Assembly (NCBI GenBank): GCA_965262595.1
Contig: OZ253548.1
Span: 1,674,001 to 1,738,000, forward strand
Source of the DNA: CATQHB01 sp965262595
Lineage (GTDB): Bacteria; Chloroflexota; Dehalococcoidia; Lucifugimonadales; UBA3495
Length of the DNA: 64,000 nucleotides
Direction: 5' to 3'
The notes under the pieces are model-generated. The model was given only the letters and a program-made list of their open reading frames with translations. It was not told the DNA's origin and made no database searches. Shown one piece after another: positions 34,874 to 44,743 of this stretch. How positions within the stretch are numbered: position 1 is the first letter of the stretch; each line of letters starts with the position of its first letter. The position numbers and the translations under genes were made by a program.

Positions 34874-36103
34874 CTAAACTTCCAGCCGACGCAGCGTGGG
34901 GCGGACTACCCCCAGGAAGAAGGCGATTATCAGGTAGATTGCCGCTCCACCGGCGAAGGCCGTAGTCCAACCCAGTGTATCCGCGACAATGGTCAAGGGG
35001 AAGGAGCCGATGAACATGAACCCCGCCGAGGCATACCAGAGACTCATCACCCGGCCCTGAAGTTCTCGCGGGACCGAAAGTTGCAGCACGGTTGTGCCCA
35101 TAGGGACGATACTGCCCATACCGATAAAGTACAGTATCGCCCACGACAGCCAGAACCAGGGCGACCAGGCCAGAAGGAACAGCGATATACCGAAAAGGAA
35201 AATGCAGCCCAGCAGCAGCCAGTTCTTACGCCTGAAGTTCCCCAGGGACGCCAGAATAAAGGTGCCCGACAAGGAACCGATGCCGGCCCCGGTCATCAGA
35301 AGCCCGGCCTGTCCGGCGTTGGCGTCCAGCGCCTGCCTGGCGAACGCCGGCAACACCTGGGCATAGGGCATGGCGAAGAACCCGAACGCAAACCCGATGC
35401 CGATAACGGTGAAGGTGACCGGGGTGGTCCAGCAGTATTTGAGGCCGGCAACCAGGTCGGCAAGCATATTTGGGCGGCCCGTACGGACGGTTGGAGGCAG
35501 ACGCCGGACCATCAGCAGGGTCACCGTTCCCACCAAGAAACAACCGGCAGCGATGTATAGAGCGGCGTCGATTCCGGCTAATTCAATGACTGCGCCAGCC
35601 AGGGCCGGACCAAGAATTCTCCCCGAGTTCATCACCGCCGAGTTGAGGACCACCGCGTTCATCAGGTCTTCTCGGGCGACCAAATCCGATACGATGGCCA
35701 ACCGGGCCGGAGTATTGATCGCCTGAAGCAGTCCCAGAAAGAAAGCGGTCACGTATATATGCCACAGCTCTACCCGGCCGCTCGTTTCCAGCGCCGCAAG
35801 TCCCAACACCAGCGCCACCACCAAAACCTGGGTCACCATCAACAGGGTCCGCCGGTCGAAGCGGTCCGCGAAAATTCCTCCGAACAGAACGAACGCCAGA
35901 GTAGGCAAGCCGTAAAGGAAGACCATGAAACCCATACGGGAGGCGGAGTTGGTGAGTTCCAGGACCATCCAGCCCAATGTGAGGAACTGCATACCCCGGG
36001 CCGCCGCCTGGGCGGTAGTCCCGAACCAGAGCCATCGGAAGTCACGGTTCCGCAGGGCGCGGAAGGTTTGGAGCTTGCGCCCGATCGCCAAGACTTGAGC
36101 CAA
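34874..36103 (-). CDS. MFS transporter 1 (enterobactin-exporter-like)
   Basis: A 409-residue 12-helix major-facilitator protein. It begins FRALRNRDFRWLWFGTTAQA, a start typical of the EntS/DHA3-like group, with the loop motif GGIFADRFDRRTLLMVTQ between helices 2 and 3 and NAVVLNSAVMNSGRILGPAL in the central region. It probably exports or imports a small molecule with proton coupling. The annotated start is a TTG at 36103 with a weak ribosome site. It lies head-to-tail with the upstream region, separated by repeats. Confidence 0.88.
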   Translation of the reverse strand: MAQVLAIGRKLQTFRALRNRDFRWLWFGTTAQAAARGMQFLTLGWMVLELTNSASRMGFMVFLYGLPTLAFVLFGGIFADRFDRRTLLMVTQVLVVALVLGLAALETSGRVELWHIYVTAFFLGLLQAINTPARLAIVSDLVAREDLMNAVVLNSAVMNSGRILGPALAGAVIELAGIDAALYIAAGCFLVGTVTLLMVRRLPPTVRTGRPNMLADLVAGLKYCWTTPVTFTVIGIGFAFGFFAMPYAQVLPAFARQALDANAGQAGLLMTGAGIGSLSGTFILASLGNFRRKNWLLLGCIFLFGISLFLLAWSPWFWLSWAILYFIGMGSIVPMGTTVLQLSVPRELQGRVMSLWYASAGFMFIGSFPLTIVADTLGWTTAFAGGAAIYLIIAFFLGVVRPTLRRLEV

Positions 36104-36300
36104 CTAGACCGCCTATTTGGGAGGTATAACCAGGCTATGCATTAATTGGGCGGTTTCCGTTAGGCCAACGCCAGCAGGAAGCCGCAAAGCAATTTATTTT
36201 ACATCGCCAAGTCAAACGGGGGTGAAACTCGAACAGCGAGGCCGGGGAAGTCCGCCATCCCTTGAAAACCGCTAATGGTAAGATTTTCAAGTCGCGAGCG

Positions 36301-36330
36301 GCCCTTCGACAAGTTCAGGGCGAGTGGGGG
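36301..36330. repeat. Second REP-like palindrome family
   Basis: GCCCTTCGACAAGTTCAGGG followed by CGAGTGGGGG. This TTCGACAAG-TCAGGG palindrome is widespread in GC-rich bacteria. Degenerate relatives lie at 34345-34440. It stands 20 bases left of element D. Confidence 0.55.
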
Positions 36331-36352
36331 TACGCCAGGGTAGTCACTCTTC

Positions 36353-36468
36353 GAAACCTCTGAATAAGTCCTTGAACTAGGTGTTTATCCCTACCCGAGG
36401 CTCCTGCGAAGGCAGGAACCTCGGGGTGAAGGCGCTGGCGTTTAATGACTTATTCAGAGTAACCCTGG
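36353..36468. repeat. MITE-like inverted-repeat element, copy D (reverse orientation)
   Basis: This copy reads in the opposite direction: GAAACCTCTGAATAAGTCC at the left, then a core CTCCTGCGAAGGCAGGAACC, then the complement of the CATTAAACGCCAGCGCC block and ATGACTTATTCAGAGTAACC at the right. It lies upstream of the M28 peptidase gene. The rest of 36104-36529 contains only the second REP-like palindrome. Confidence 0.9.
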
Positions 36469-36529
36469 AGAACCTGCAACCTTATGTGGCGCAATAGTAA
36501 TCTGAGGGCAATTGGAATATGATTACGAA

Positions 36530-37981
36530 ATGAACCTGCGCTTTCAAAGTTGGATGGCCTGGCTTCCAATTACCTTCTTTGGGCTATTGGTTCTGGCTTG
36601 CAGTCCTGTTCCCACTCCGACGCCAAGACCGGCTCCACCGCAGGAAATATCCACTGCGGCTGTGGGTGCATCGGCCGCGCCAGCGGAGGCAGCGCCGCAG
36701 CCAACCCAAACACCGCCGTCCCCGGACCTACCGACGCAGACTCCCTCACCGCAACCCGCGATCACGGAGATCCCGACCAAAGCAAATCCGACGGCCGTAC
36801 CATTTTCGGCGGAAAATCCCGCAGTCACCCGACTCTCCGACCTAACCTGGACTTTCCTGAAGCAATTGACCGAGGAACTCAGCCCCCGGGAGAGCGCGAC
36901 CGATGAGGAGAAGGTGGCAGCCGATTACCTCTTGGGAGAAATGGAGGCTATGGGATACCAGGCCCGACTTCAGCCATTTACCTTCGAGCGGTTGTCAGCC
37001 GGACAAGGTGTGCTCCTGCCGGACGGTGAGACCATCCGAAGCTCCCACCTGCGCTTCTCGGGCGTGGGCGCCGTCACCGGGGTATTAGCGGATGTTGCGC
37101 TGGCCCATCCCAAAGAGGTTTCGCCGGACCTGGTTTCCGGGAAAGTCGCGCTGATCCGGCGCGGACTAATTACCTTTGAAGAAAAGACTGCCAGAGTCAC
37201 CCAGGCCGGAGCCATCGCGGCAATAATCTATAATAATGAGCCAGGGCTGTTCTCGGGAACGCTTCAGACCCAGGCCGGCATTCCGGTGGTCTCCATTTCA
37301 AGAGCGGACGGCGAACGACTCCTCTCATTGGTGACCACCAGTTCAACCGATGACGAAATTACGGTAACCATCTCGGTGGAGACGACGGCCTACCCATCCA
37401 GAAACGTTATCGCCGACCGTTCTGCCGTTCCCGGCAACGGTAAGGTCCTGGTCATAGGGGCGCATTACGACACCACGCCGGGCACTCAGGGAGCGAACGA
37501 CAACGGTACCGGAGTTTCGACTTTGATGACCCTGTCGGCCGAGCTTGCCGACGCTCAACTGCCCTTCGATTTGCGTTTCATACTCTTTGGTTCTGAAGAG
37601 GTGGGGCTTTTGGGCAGCAGGCATTACGTGGAAGGATTGAGCCAAAGCGAAATCGAATCCATAATTGCCATGATTAACATCGATTCAACCGGCAGCGGGA
37701 TAACTCTGGAGGCGATTGGCGACAGCGACCTCGCCGACCGGGCCTTGGCATTTGCCGATTCCAACGGAATCCCAATCCGGCGGGGCGCCCTTTCCCGACG
37801 GGGCAGCAGCGACCACGCGCCGTTCCGGGATGCCGGAGCGCCGGTGCTGATGTTGATTGCCAGCGACCTGTCGCGCATCAACTCTCCCCGCGACGACATC
37901 GAGTTCGTCAGGCCGGAGTTTATGGGGGCCGCGGCAGCGATAGCTATCGACTTAATCGACCGGCTCGCCAGCGAACACTAA
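36530..37981 (+). CDS. M28-family zinc aminopeptidase, lipoprotein with PA domain
   Basis: A 483-residue lipoprotein: signal peptide with lipobox VLAC (Cys24), then a Pro/Thr/Ala linker of about 70 residues. A protease-associated (PA) insert follows (VSGKVALIRRGLITFEEKT, AIIYNNEPGLFSGTL). The M28 catalytic domain comes last, with zinc ligands His and Asp in VIGAHYDTTPG and GANDNGTG, catalytic Glu in LFGSEEVGLLGS, Asp in INIDSTG, and His in SSDHAPFRDAG. It is expected to trim N-terminal residues from peptides outside the cell. Start 36530 is chosen because the frame from the upstream TTG lacks a ribosome site. Confidence 0.92.
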   Translation: MNLRFQSWMAWLPITFFGLLVLACSPVPTPTPRPAPPQEISTAAVGASAAPAEAAPQPTQTPPSPDLPTQTPSPQPAITEIPTKANPTAVPFSAENPAVTRLSDLTWTFLKQLTEELSPRESATDEEKVAADYLLGEMEAMGYQARLQPFTFERLSAGQGVLLPDGETIRSSHLRFSGVGAVTGVLADVALAHPKEVSPDLVSGKVALIRRGLITFEEKTARVTQAGAIAAIIYNNEPGLFSGTLQTQAGIPVVSISRADGERLLSLVTTSSTDDEITVTISVETTAYPSRNVIADRSAVPGNGKVLVIGAHYDTTPGTQGANDNGTGVSTLMTLSAELADAQLPFDLRFILFGSEEVGLLGSRHYVEGLSQSEIESIIAMINIDSTGSGITLEAIGDSDLADRALAFADSNGIPIRRGALSRRGSSDHAPFRDAGAPVLMLIASDLSRINSPRDDIEFVRPEFMGAAAAIAIDLIDRLASEH

Positions 37982-38196
37982 TGGCGGCAAAGGCGGCGCT
38001 TTAATTCAAACCAGGGCGGAATTTGGCGGTTGCGGCCTTGGGAGGCGGATCGTTACCGGGCCGCCAAATCCGTTTACCGGCTTTGCGTCTTTGGGACAAG
38101 GATTGAGCCGGCTAATCAATCGGATAGGCCACGGTGGCCGCTGGTGGCTGCTAAAAGCATAATTTCAGTGGCAAAGTTTTAACGGAGGTACACATA

Positions 38197-38649
38197 ATGG
38201 ACGCATCTGCGGTTTCCCACATCGCCTTCTGTGTCAGCGACATCGAGAAATCCCTGTCCTTCTACCGGGACATTCTGGGAATGACGGTAACTTTCGATCA
38301 GGTGCAGGACACCACCACCGGCGGGCTGCCCCACGTCTATCAGCACCCTCGCCAGACCCGCCGGACGGTCCACCTGGCTTTTGGGGACAGCCCCCTTCAC
38401 CTGGTGATGACATCCCATCCCGACGATAGCGCCGACGGCGCTCCCATTAAGCTGGACCAGGTTGGTATCAGCCACTATTCATTTGGCGTGCCCGATGTTT
38501 CGGCCCTGTTCAGCGAGTTGGAAGCCAAAGGGGTTCCCCTGGCCGCACCCAGGGAAGCGTGGACCAACAGTCAGGGCAGAATGAGCAGCTTTTATGTTTA
38601 CGACCCCGATGGTATCCTGCTCCAGTTTGACGCGGGCGGGGCCGGTTAA
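38197..38649 (+). CDS. VOC-superfamily (glyoxalase/dioxygenase-like) protein
   Basis: A 150-residue VOC protein with module 1 SHIAFCVSDIEKSLSFYRDI and module 2 ISHYSFGVPDVSALFSELEA, ending YVYDPDGILLQFD. Metal ligands His (SHIAF) and His (ISHYSF) are present; the C-terminal ligand is Asp or Gln (LLQFD) instead of the usual Glu. Substrate unknown. A clear GGAGG nine bases upstream fixes the ATG at 38197. It stands alone. Confidence 0.9.
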   Translation: MDASAVSHIAFCVSDIEKSLSFYRDILGMTVTFDQVQDTTTGGLPHVYQHPRQTRRTVHLAFGDSPLHLVMTSHPDDSADGAPIKLDQVGISHYSFGVPDVSALFSELEAKGVPLAAPREAWTNSQGRMSSFYVYDPDGILLQFDAGGAG

Positions 38650-38828
38650 ACGCCCGCTTCCAAGGGCTGGGTGAAGCGCGGGGTGAATGTCGCTGGTTGA
38701 ATGCCGCGGCGTTAACGGCCTAGGGGAGGACGTGCCGCGCGAAGTCTTTCCGAGGCGCCACCCCGGTCGCAGCAAGCGAACCGTTGAGGCGTTGGCCGGC
38801 AGGCAGGATTTCGGACCCGTACCGCTAT

Positions 38829-38929
38829 TTAGGGATGTTCTGAACAAGTCATTAAACGCCAGCGCCTTCGCAGGAACGACGGGTAAGGGATACACACCCA
38901 GGTCACAGACTTATTCAGAGGTTCCTTAG
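38829..38929. repeat. MITE-like inverted-repeat element, copy E (internally deleted)
   Basis: Left end TTAGGGATGTTCTGAACAAG, right end CTTATTCAGAGGTTCCTTA. The left half of the hairpin core is missing: AGCGCCTTCGCAGGAACGAC joins the left block straight to the right arm of the core. At about 100 bp it is the shortest copy. The remaining parts of 38650-39289 show no gene; a TATAAT at 39256 precedes the lactonase gene but has no good -35 partner. Confidence 0.85.
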
Positions 38930-39289
38930 GTCTGCCAGCGGCCATGAGGTATGTGGTTGCAACTTCCTGGTGGACAAGCCGGCCCTCTTCCCGACGCCTG
39001 ACCCTTCCCTGCATCCAAGAGAACTTCCTTTTGCAATCGGGCGGTCGGGCGGCGGGATCATGGTGAAGATTCTTGGCGACCCCCCGATTCTGCGCCTGCT
39101 TTGACGGCTTATTGGTCGAAAACCCCAGAGGACATCCGGTCCAGTGCTGGTTAGCAAGACGCTTCGGAAGGTTCAGAAAACTCCGGTGGGGGAGGGCGAC
39201 CAGACCGGGGCAACTGACGGCTTTAGTAACAATATACCGGGTAGATAGCCACTGCTATAATCCCGGCAATCGACTCAGCGGAGGTTGTT

Positions 39290-40189
39290 TTGGCTGAAGA
39301 CATTTCCAACATCATCCTATCCACTGAACCCACGGTATTGGCCGCCGGTTGGGGCCGAACCGAAGGCCCCCTGTGGCACCCGGAAGGCTACGTGACCTTC
39401 GTTGACCTGGAAGGCAGCCGCCTGCTGCGCTGGGATAGCAACGGTCAGGTGTCGGTGGTACGCCAGGATACCGGCGAAGGCAATGGTTGCACCCTGGACC
39501 GCCAGGGGAACCTGATCATGTGCGAGGGGGCCGACCACCGGCAAGTGACCCGCATGGATAGCAGCGGCAATGTCACTATCGTCGCCGACCGATGGCAGGG
39601 TAAGCGGTTCAGCAAGCCTAACGACGTAATCAGCCGCTCCGACGGTACCCTGTATTTCACCGACCCGGAACTGCGGCTGCCGGTTGACCAACGGGAAATC
39701 GGATTTTCCGGCGTTTATCGGGTTGATCCCGAGGGCCGGCTCCACCTGGCAACCGACGAGTGTGAGTATCCGAACGGGCTGGCTTTCTCCCCCGACGAAT
39801 CGGTGCTTTACGTGTCAATCAGCCGTTTGGACGAAAGGTGTTTTCAAGAGGAGGCCGATGGAGCCGTTTGCGCCCACCGGAAAATTCGGGCTTTTGACGT
39901 TGCCCCCGACGGCGCCCTGAGCAACAACCGGGTGTTTTGTGATATGACCTCCGCCGATCCCGGCGTACCCGACGGAATGAAGGTGGACACTTTGGGGCGG
40001 GTTTTCTGCGTTGGGTCGGGCGGTTTCTGGGTTATCGAGCCTAGCGGAGAAGTTGCCGGAGTGGTGCGTACCAGCGAGGTCACCCGCAACCTGGCATTCG
40101 GCGGCCCCGATAATCGTACACTTTATATGACCCCCGGCTCCTCTCTGTGGAAGCTGGAGGTACAAACTCCGGGTATCGGGGCCTTCTGA
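39290..40189 (+). CDS. SMP-30/gluconolactonase-family lactonase
   Basis: A 299-residue six-bladed beta-propeller. Metal ligands of the family are recognisable: Glu in RTEGPLWHPEG, Asn in SKPNDVISRSDGTLYFTDP and in YPNGLAFSPDESVLYVS, and Asp in VPDGMKVDTLGRVF. It is expected to hydrolyse sugar lactones or similar esters with a divalent cation. The TTG at 39290 is accepted as start because GGAGG stands six bases upstream and no ATG/GTG fits. Confidence 0.92.
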   Translation: MAEDISNIILSTEPTVLAAGWGRTEGPLWHPEGYVTFVDLEGSRLLRWDSNGQVSVVRQDTGEGNGCTLDRQGNLIMCEGADHRQVTRMDSSGNVTIVADRWQGKRFSKPNDVISRSDGTLYFTDPELRLPVDQREIGFSGVYRVDPEGRLHLATDECEYPNGLAFSPDESVLYVSISRLDERCFQEEADGAVCAHRKIRAFDVAPDGALSNNRVFCDMTSADPGVPDGMKVDTLGRVFCVGSGGFWVIEPSGEVAGVVRTSEVTRNLAFGGPDNRTLYMTPGSSLWKLEVQTPGIGAF

Positions 40190-40285
40190 ACTTACTGAAC
40201 CTGGCGAACCTGGGAATACTGCCCCAGGCCGGAGGGCGCGTCCTGGAACCATAGCCTCCGGAGATGGATCGGTGCAAGCAGCGCT

Positions 40286-40444
40286 TTAGGGATGCTCTGA
40301 ATAAGTCATCAAACGCCGGCGCCTTCACCCCGAGGTTCCTGCCTTCGCCGGAACCTCGGTCCAAAACGTTTTAGGTTCCTGCTTTCGCAGGAACGACGGG
40401 TAGGATAAACACCCAGGTCACGGACTTATTCAGAGGTTCCTTAG
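40286..40444. repeat. MITE-like inverted-repeat element, copy F
   Basis: Left end TTAGGGATGCTCTGAATAAG, right end CTTATTCAGAGGTTCCTTA. It carries two cores: CCGAGGTTCCTGCCTTCGCC with its partner, and a second GGTTCCTGCTTTCGCAGGAA, joined by CCAAAACGTTTTAGG, itself a palindrome. It lies between the lactonase and alpha/beta-hydrolase-domain genes (gap 40190-40656, otherwise empty). Confidence 0.9.
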
Positions 40445-40656
40445 AAGGGGTGAGACTGCGTCGGCAAGCGGGTTTTTGAGCGCACGGTTCCAGCTTCGTC
40501 GGGCCGGCCGGTAAACCGGAACGGGTACTCCGGTCAGACCTGCGGACGATTGACGGTACTATCCGGTGTTTGTATAATCGAACTCGTCAACGACGCCCCA
40601 GATTCCTACTCAGCACAACATTCAGCTAATTCAGCCACCTCAAGGACGGCGCAGTC

Positions 40657-42639
40657 ATGAATACCAAGATCGCCCAGTCGGGCATAAAAAGTATTGTAAT
40701 CGACCCCAGTCGGTCCCAGTCTCCTACCTTCGGGGGATTGTCCTTCGGTTCCGTCGGGCAGTACGAGAAACTTCGGGGCACCGCCTTCGGAGAACTCGAT
40801 CCTTCGGACCCGCGGAATGCGGTGATTACCGATCTCCAGTTGGCTCCGCTGAACACCAGGGGGATGGTCGAGTACTCGATGGACGTATTCATCCTCAAGC
40901 CGGTCGATTTGGTCAACGGCAACCATCGGCTGTTCTTCGACTTCAACAACCGCGGTCAGATGCGAGTGGGCCTGCTCAACAGCGCTCGCGCGACCAATGA
41001 CCCCACGACGGCTGCCGATGCCGGCACCGGGTTCATTATGAACCTGGGGTACTCCGTGGTCTCGAACGGGTGGGACTGCAGCGCATCCGGTTTCGATTCA
41101 ATGAAAATCAACGTTCCCTTCGCCACCGACGGCGGAACAGCAATCACCGGCCCCTCCTACGAATACATTGTGTTCGACAACAACACTTCCTTGACCAGTG
41201 AACTGGCCTACCCGGCAGCCACAACCGACAAATCTCAAGCGACGCTCACGGTACGGGCGCACTTGGACGACGCACCGGCCAGGGTGCCGGCCACCGGTTG
41301 GGACTACACCTCCGCCGACGGCACGGCCATCCAATTGCTGCCGGCCGGAACGCCATTCGAGCAGAGCAAGATTTATGAGTTCACCTACGCGGCGAAGGAC
41401 CCGGTCGTTGCCGGTGTGGGTTTGGCGGCAACTCGTGATTTCGTGTCCTTTTTGAGGAACGCCTCCGCCGCCGAAGGCAATCCGCTGGCCGAGGATGTTC
41501 AGTACACTTTCAGTTACTCCATTTCTCAGCCCTCACGCACCCTGAACGACTTTCAGGAGCTGGGTTTCAACGAGGACGAAAACGGGCAGTGCGTATTCGA
41601 CGGCATCCTGAGCCATACCGGTGGCGGCAGCGGCGACCAAATCAACTATCGGTTTGCTCAGACCGACCGGACCGAACGGAACCGCCAGAATCATTTGTAC
41701 CCGGAAGGCGTCTTTCCCTTCGCCCACCAGATGTTGACCGATCATTTGAGCGGCAAGACCGGCGGGCGGAGCGAGCGCGGCGCGGCCAGCAACACCAGCC
41801 CCAAGCGCTTTGAAATCAACACGTCAAACGAGTATTGGGTCAAGGCTTGTTCGTTGCTGCACACCGACACCCAAGGCAATGACTTGCCCGACCCCGAGAA
41901 CGTCCGCTATTACCTGTTGTCCGGGTTGTCCCATGGAGTCGGGGATATAACACGCCAGGGAAAGGCGCAGCAATTTACCAATGGGGTTAGCCCCTATGCG
42001 GCGCACCGCGCCCTCCTGGCAGCCCTTGACGAATGGGTGAGCCAGGGAACTCCGCCTCCGCATAGCAGGGTTCCGCGAGCAGCCGAGAACGCGGCCTTCG
42101 CTGAAACCCGGCCCGGTTTCCAAACCGGCATCGTGCCCCAGGAGGATTTGGGCTGGCCCAACATCCCGGACGTTACCTATAACGGGGTGATAACCACGCG
42201 ATACCTGCTGGATTTCGGGGCGGAATTCGATGAGGGAATTGTGACGAACTACCCGCCCTCCATCGCGGACCGCCCGGCCTATCCAATCTTTGTGTCAAAA
42301 GTGGACCAAGACGGCAACGAGCTGGCGGGAATACGGCTGCCGGGGGTTGAAGCGCCAGTCGCGACCACTACCGGTTGGGCGTTGCGCCGCGCCGGTTTCG
42401 GAGAGAATGAAGGCAGTGAATCGGACGGGCAGCACATCCCCTTCAAGACCACCAAGGCGGAGCGAACCGCCGCCGGCGACCCGCGCCTCTCCCTGGAGGA
42501 GCGCTACCAGGACCACGACGGATACGTTAAGGGAGTCGCCAAGGCAGCCCAACAGCTCGGTGAGCAGCGGTTCCTGCTTCCGGAAGATGTTGAGCGGTAT
42601 ATTGAGGAGGCGAAGGACAGTAGCGTACTGCTTTCTTAA
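40657..42639 (+). CDS. Alpha/beta-hydrolase-domain protein (Abhydrolase_10-like)
   Basis: A 660-residue protein of the large uncharacterised alpha/beta-hydrolase-domain family. Typical pieces are SFGSVGQYEKLRGTAFGELD near the start, HRLFFDFNNRGQ, GFIMNLGYSVVSNGWD, ARDFVSFLRN-like (TRDFVSFLRNA) and RYYLLSGLSHG. The GFNEDENGQCVFDG segment replaces the usual GxSxG-type elbow. No signal peptide is evident. It probably cleaves an ester or related bond; substrate unknown. No ribosome site is clear before the ATG at 40657. It is followed by a gap of about 530 bases. Confidence 0.85.
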   Translation: MNTKIAQSGIKSIVIDPSRSQSPTFGGLSFGSVGQYEKLRGTAFGELDPSDPRNAVITDLQLAPLNTRGMVEYSMDVFILKPVDLVNGNHRLFFDFNNRGQMRVGLLNSARATNDPTTAADAGTGFIMNLGYSVVSNGWDCSASGFDSMKINVPFATDGGTAITGPSYEYIVFDNNTSLTSELAYPAATTDKSQATLTVRAHLDDAPARVPATGWDYTSADGTAIQLLPAGTPFEQSKIYEFTYAAKDPVVAGVGLAATRDFVSFLRNASAAEGNPLAEDVQYTFSYSISQPSRTLNDFQELGFNEDENGQCVFDGILSHTGGGSGDQINYRFAQTDRTERNRQNHLYPEGVFPFAHQMLTDHLSGKTGGRSERGAASNTSPKRFEINTSNEYWVKACSLLHTDTQGNDLPDPENVRYYLLSGLSHGVGDITRQGKAQQFTNGVSPYAAHRALLAALDEWVSQGTPPPHSRVPRAAENAAFAETRPGFQTGIVPQEDLGWPNIPDVTYNGVITTRYLLDFGAEFDEGIVTNYPPSIADRPAYPIFVSKVDQDGNELAGIRLPGVEAPVATTTGWALRRAGFGENEGSESDGQHIPFKTTKAERTAAGDPRLSLEERYQDHDGYVKGVAKAAQQLGEQRFLLPEDVERYIEEAKDSSVLLS

Positions 42640-43168
42640 TTCCGGTTCTCTTGACTAGCCGGTTAAACCTGGCTCGTTGCATCCGGTATAGACCGCCTGC
42701 TTAACCCGACCGTTTTTGATGACCTTTCCGGCCAAGGCCGGAAAGGTCAATTGGTTCAAGGGCTTCGCCGAAGATGGCGGCCGGTAGTCTCACAAACCAG
42801 GGTGAATAACGGGGGAATAAACGGCGCCATTGCTTGATAGATTAGTGCTAGCTCGGCCAAAGAATACGATCTGACAAAGACTTGGACCAGCCCCAAACGC
42901 GCCCTAAGGCCGGCGCCACCGAAGCCCACGGCGACAAGTTGCCCAAGAGTATCCCGCGTTCCATCAAGCTCGCGTTCCATCAAGTTATAGGACCCGGTTT
43001 CGACCAGGGAGCGCCTCCAATTTATATTGGCGACCCGGCAAATAGCTACGGCCAACGCCACCGCTAATCCAAGTTACCGGCATTTCTATCCTGAACTACA
43101 TTTTTTTAGTTATAATGTCCCACATGATATTCAGGCTATTCTGAGAAATGGAAGCTTAGGGAGGATCC
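42640..43168. other. Intergenic region upstream of GMC oxidoreductase 3
   Basis: No gene recognised. AT-rich sequence near 43100-43116 contains TATAAT (43111-43116), a possible -10 box about 53 bases before the GMC start, but no matching -35 was found. Confidence 0.4.
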
Positions 43169-44743
43169 ATGAAGTACGATGTTATTGTCATCGGTGGAGG
43201 GGCGGCCGGTTCGGTCTTGGCCAGCAGATTGGCTGAAGACCCGAACACCTCCGTAATGTTGCTGGAAGCCGGGAACGACTACCCTGATCCCGACCACCTT
43301 CCGGACGAGATTAAGTTCGGCCACACCAGATACGCGGAATCCCCGGACTCGGAGCACAATTGGGCCCTGAGAGGGACTATCACCGAAGAACAGGGGGAAA
43401 TCCACGTGGCCCAGGGCAAGGTCATCGGGGGTGGGTCATCCATCAACGGACAGGCAATGCAGCGAGGACTACCCGAGGATTTTGACTCCTGGTCTTCGCT
43501 CGGTAACGACGAATGGTCTTATGCCAAGGTGCTGCCTTTCTACCGAAAATTGGAACATGACCTCGATATTCAGGATGATTTTCATGGAACGGATGGGCCA
43601 ATGCCGGTAAGGCGCCGTCAGACCGGGGCTTGGCCGGACATCCAGAAGGCCTTTCATGCCGCCTGCTTAAAGGAGGGATACGGCCCCACCGAGGATACCA
43701 ACGGCCCCAACCCATCCGGCGTTGGCGTTTCCCCCACCAATAACCTGGGCGGCGTGCGAATGAGCGCCGCTTTAACCCACCTCAATCCGATGCGCCACTG
43801 TCTAAACCTTACGGTGCGAGGAGGGGTTTTCGTCCAAAAGATATTGTTCGAAGGTTCAAGGGCAGTCGGAGTGCAGGCCGAGTGCGGCGGCGAAGTATTC
43901 ACCCTGGAAGCGGATCGCGTGGTCTTGAGCGCCGGATCCATCAGATCGCCCCAGCTGCTGATGCTTTCGGGAATCGGCCCCAAAGACCAACTTGAGCAAT
44001 TCGGGATACCGCTGATTCAAGAACTCCCCGGGGTAGGACAGAATCTATGGAACCACCTCAGCGTTCATATTAATTTCAAGGTCAAGGACGATATAACCCT
44101 CAATGCCGATGGCGAAGCGCCGCACTTCAGCTTGCATTACACCTCCGAAGGGTCCAGCGAGGCCGGCGACATGTTGCTGAGGACCAGCACCGTCGTCGAT
44201 GAGCGGGAGGAGCGGGTACCCGGTGTCCGAACCAGGTACCGGACCGGTGACGTTCCGCCGGAAAGGGCGGCGCGCATATCGTGCACCCTCGGATTGCCCG
44301 AAGGATCGGGATACGTCAGGTTGGCATCGGCCGACCCCGGAGTACAGCCGTCATTTAACTATCGCTATCTTCAGCATCCGGACGACATCCGGCGGGTGCG
44401 GGAAGGCATAAGATTCGGGGTTAGACTTCTGGAATCCGACGAGTATAAGGACGTGGTTGACCACCGAATCACCCCCACGGACGATATTCTAGCCGATGAC
44501 GACGCTTTGGACCTGTGGCTGCGCCAGACCGTCGGAACCGCCAGGCACGTTTCCGGGACCTGTAGGATGGGACCCGATTCAGACCCAATGGCGGTGGTTG
44601 ACCAATATTGCCGAGTCAAGGGAGTAGCCGGGTTGTGGGTGGCTGATGCCTCGGTGGCGCCGCGCATTCCCAGGTCCGGCGGTCTGCATCCCACGGCCCT
44701 GATGATCGGGGAACGTGTCGTTGACTGGGTTGCGGCGGGATAA
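43169..44743 (+). CDS. GMC-family FAD-dependent oxidoreductase 3
   Basis: A 524-residue GMC oxidoreductase: FAD fold VIGGGAAGSVLASRL, signature 1 IGGGSSINGQAMQRG, signature 2 SAGSIRSPQLLMLSG. The C-terminal site has ARHVSGTCRMG (His) and GGLHPTALMIGERV (a second His), so unlike its two paralogues it has the His/His pair of the glucose-methanol-choline type. It also keeps the common GTC motif where the others have CTC. FAD-dependent alcohol oxidation is expected. GGAGGATCC precedes the ATG. Confidence 0.95.
   Translation: MKYDVIVIGGGAAGSVLASRLAEDPNTSVMLLEAGNDYPDPDHLPDEIKFGHTRYAESPDSEHNWALRGTITEEQGEIHVAQGKVIGGGSSINGQAMQRGLPEDFDSWSSLGNDEWSYAKVLPFYRKLEHDLDIQDDFHGTDGPMPVRRRQTGAWPDIQKAFHAACLKEGYGPTEDTNGPNPSGVGVSPTNNLGGVRMSAALTHLNPMRHCLNLTVRGGVFVQKILFEGSRAVGVQAECGGEVFTLEADRVVLSAGSIRSPQLLMLSGIGPKDQLEQFGIPLIQELPGVGQNLWNHLSVHINFKVKDDITLNADGEAPHFSLHYTSEGSSEAGDMLLRTSTVVDEREERVPGVRTRYRTGDVPPERAARISCTLGLPEGSGYVRLASADPGVQPSFNYRYLQHPDDIRRVREGIRFGVRLLESDEYKDVVDHRITPTDDILADDDALDLWLRQTVGTARHVSGTCRMGPDSDPMAVVDQYCRVKGVAGLWVADASVAPRIPRSGGLHPTALMIGERVVDWVAAG

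Noticed and set aside
39256..39261. TATAAT as promoter of the lactonase gene.
   Set aside because: No acceptable -35 hexamer at 16-18 bases; too weak to list.
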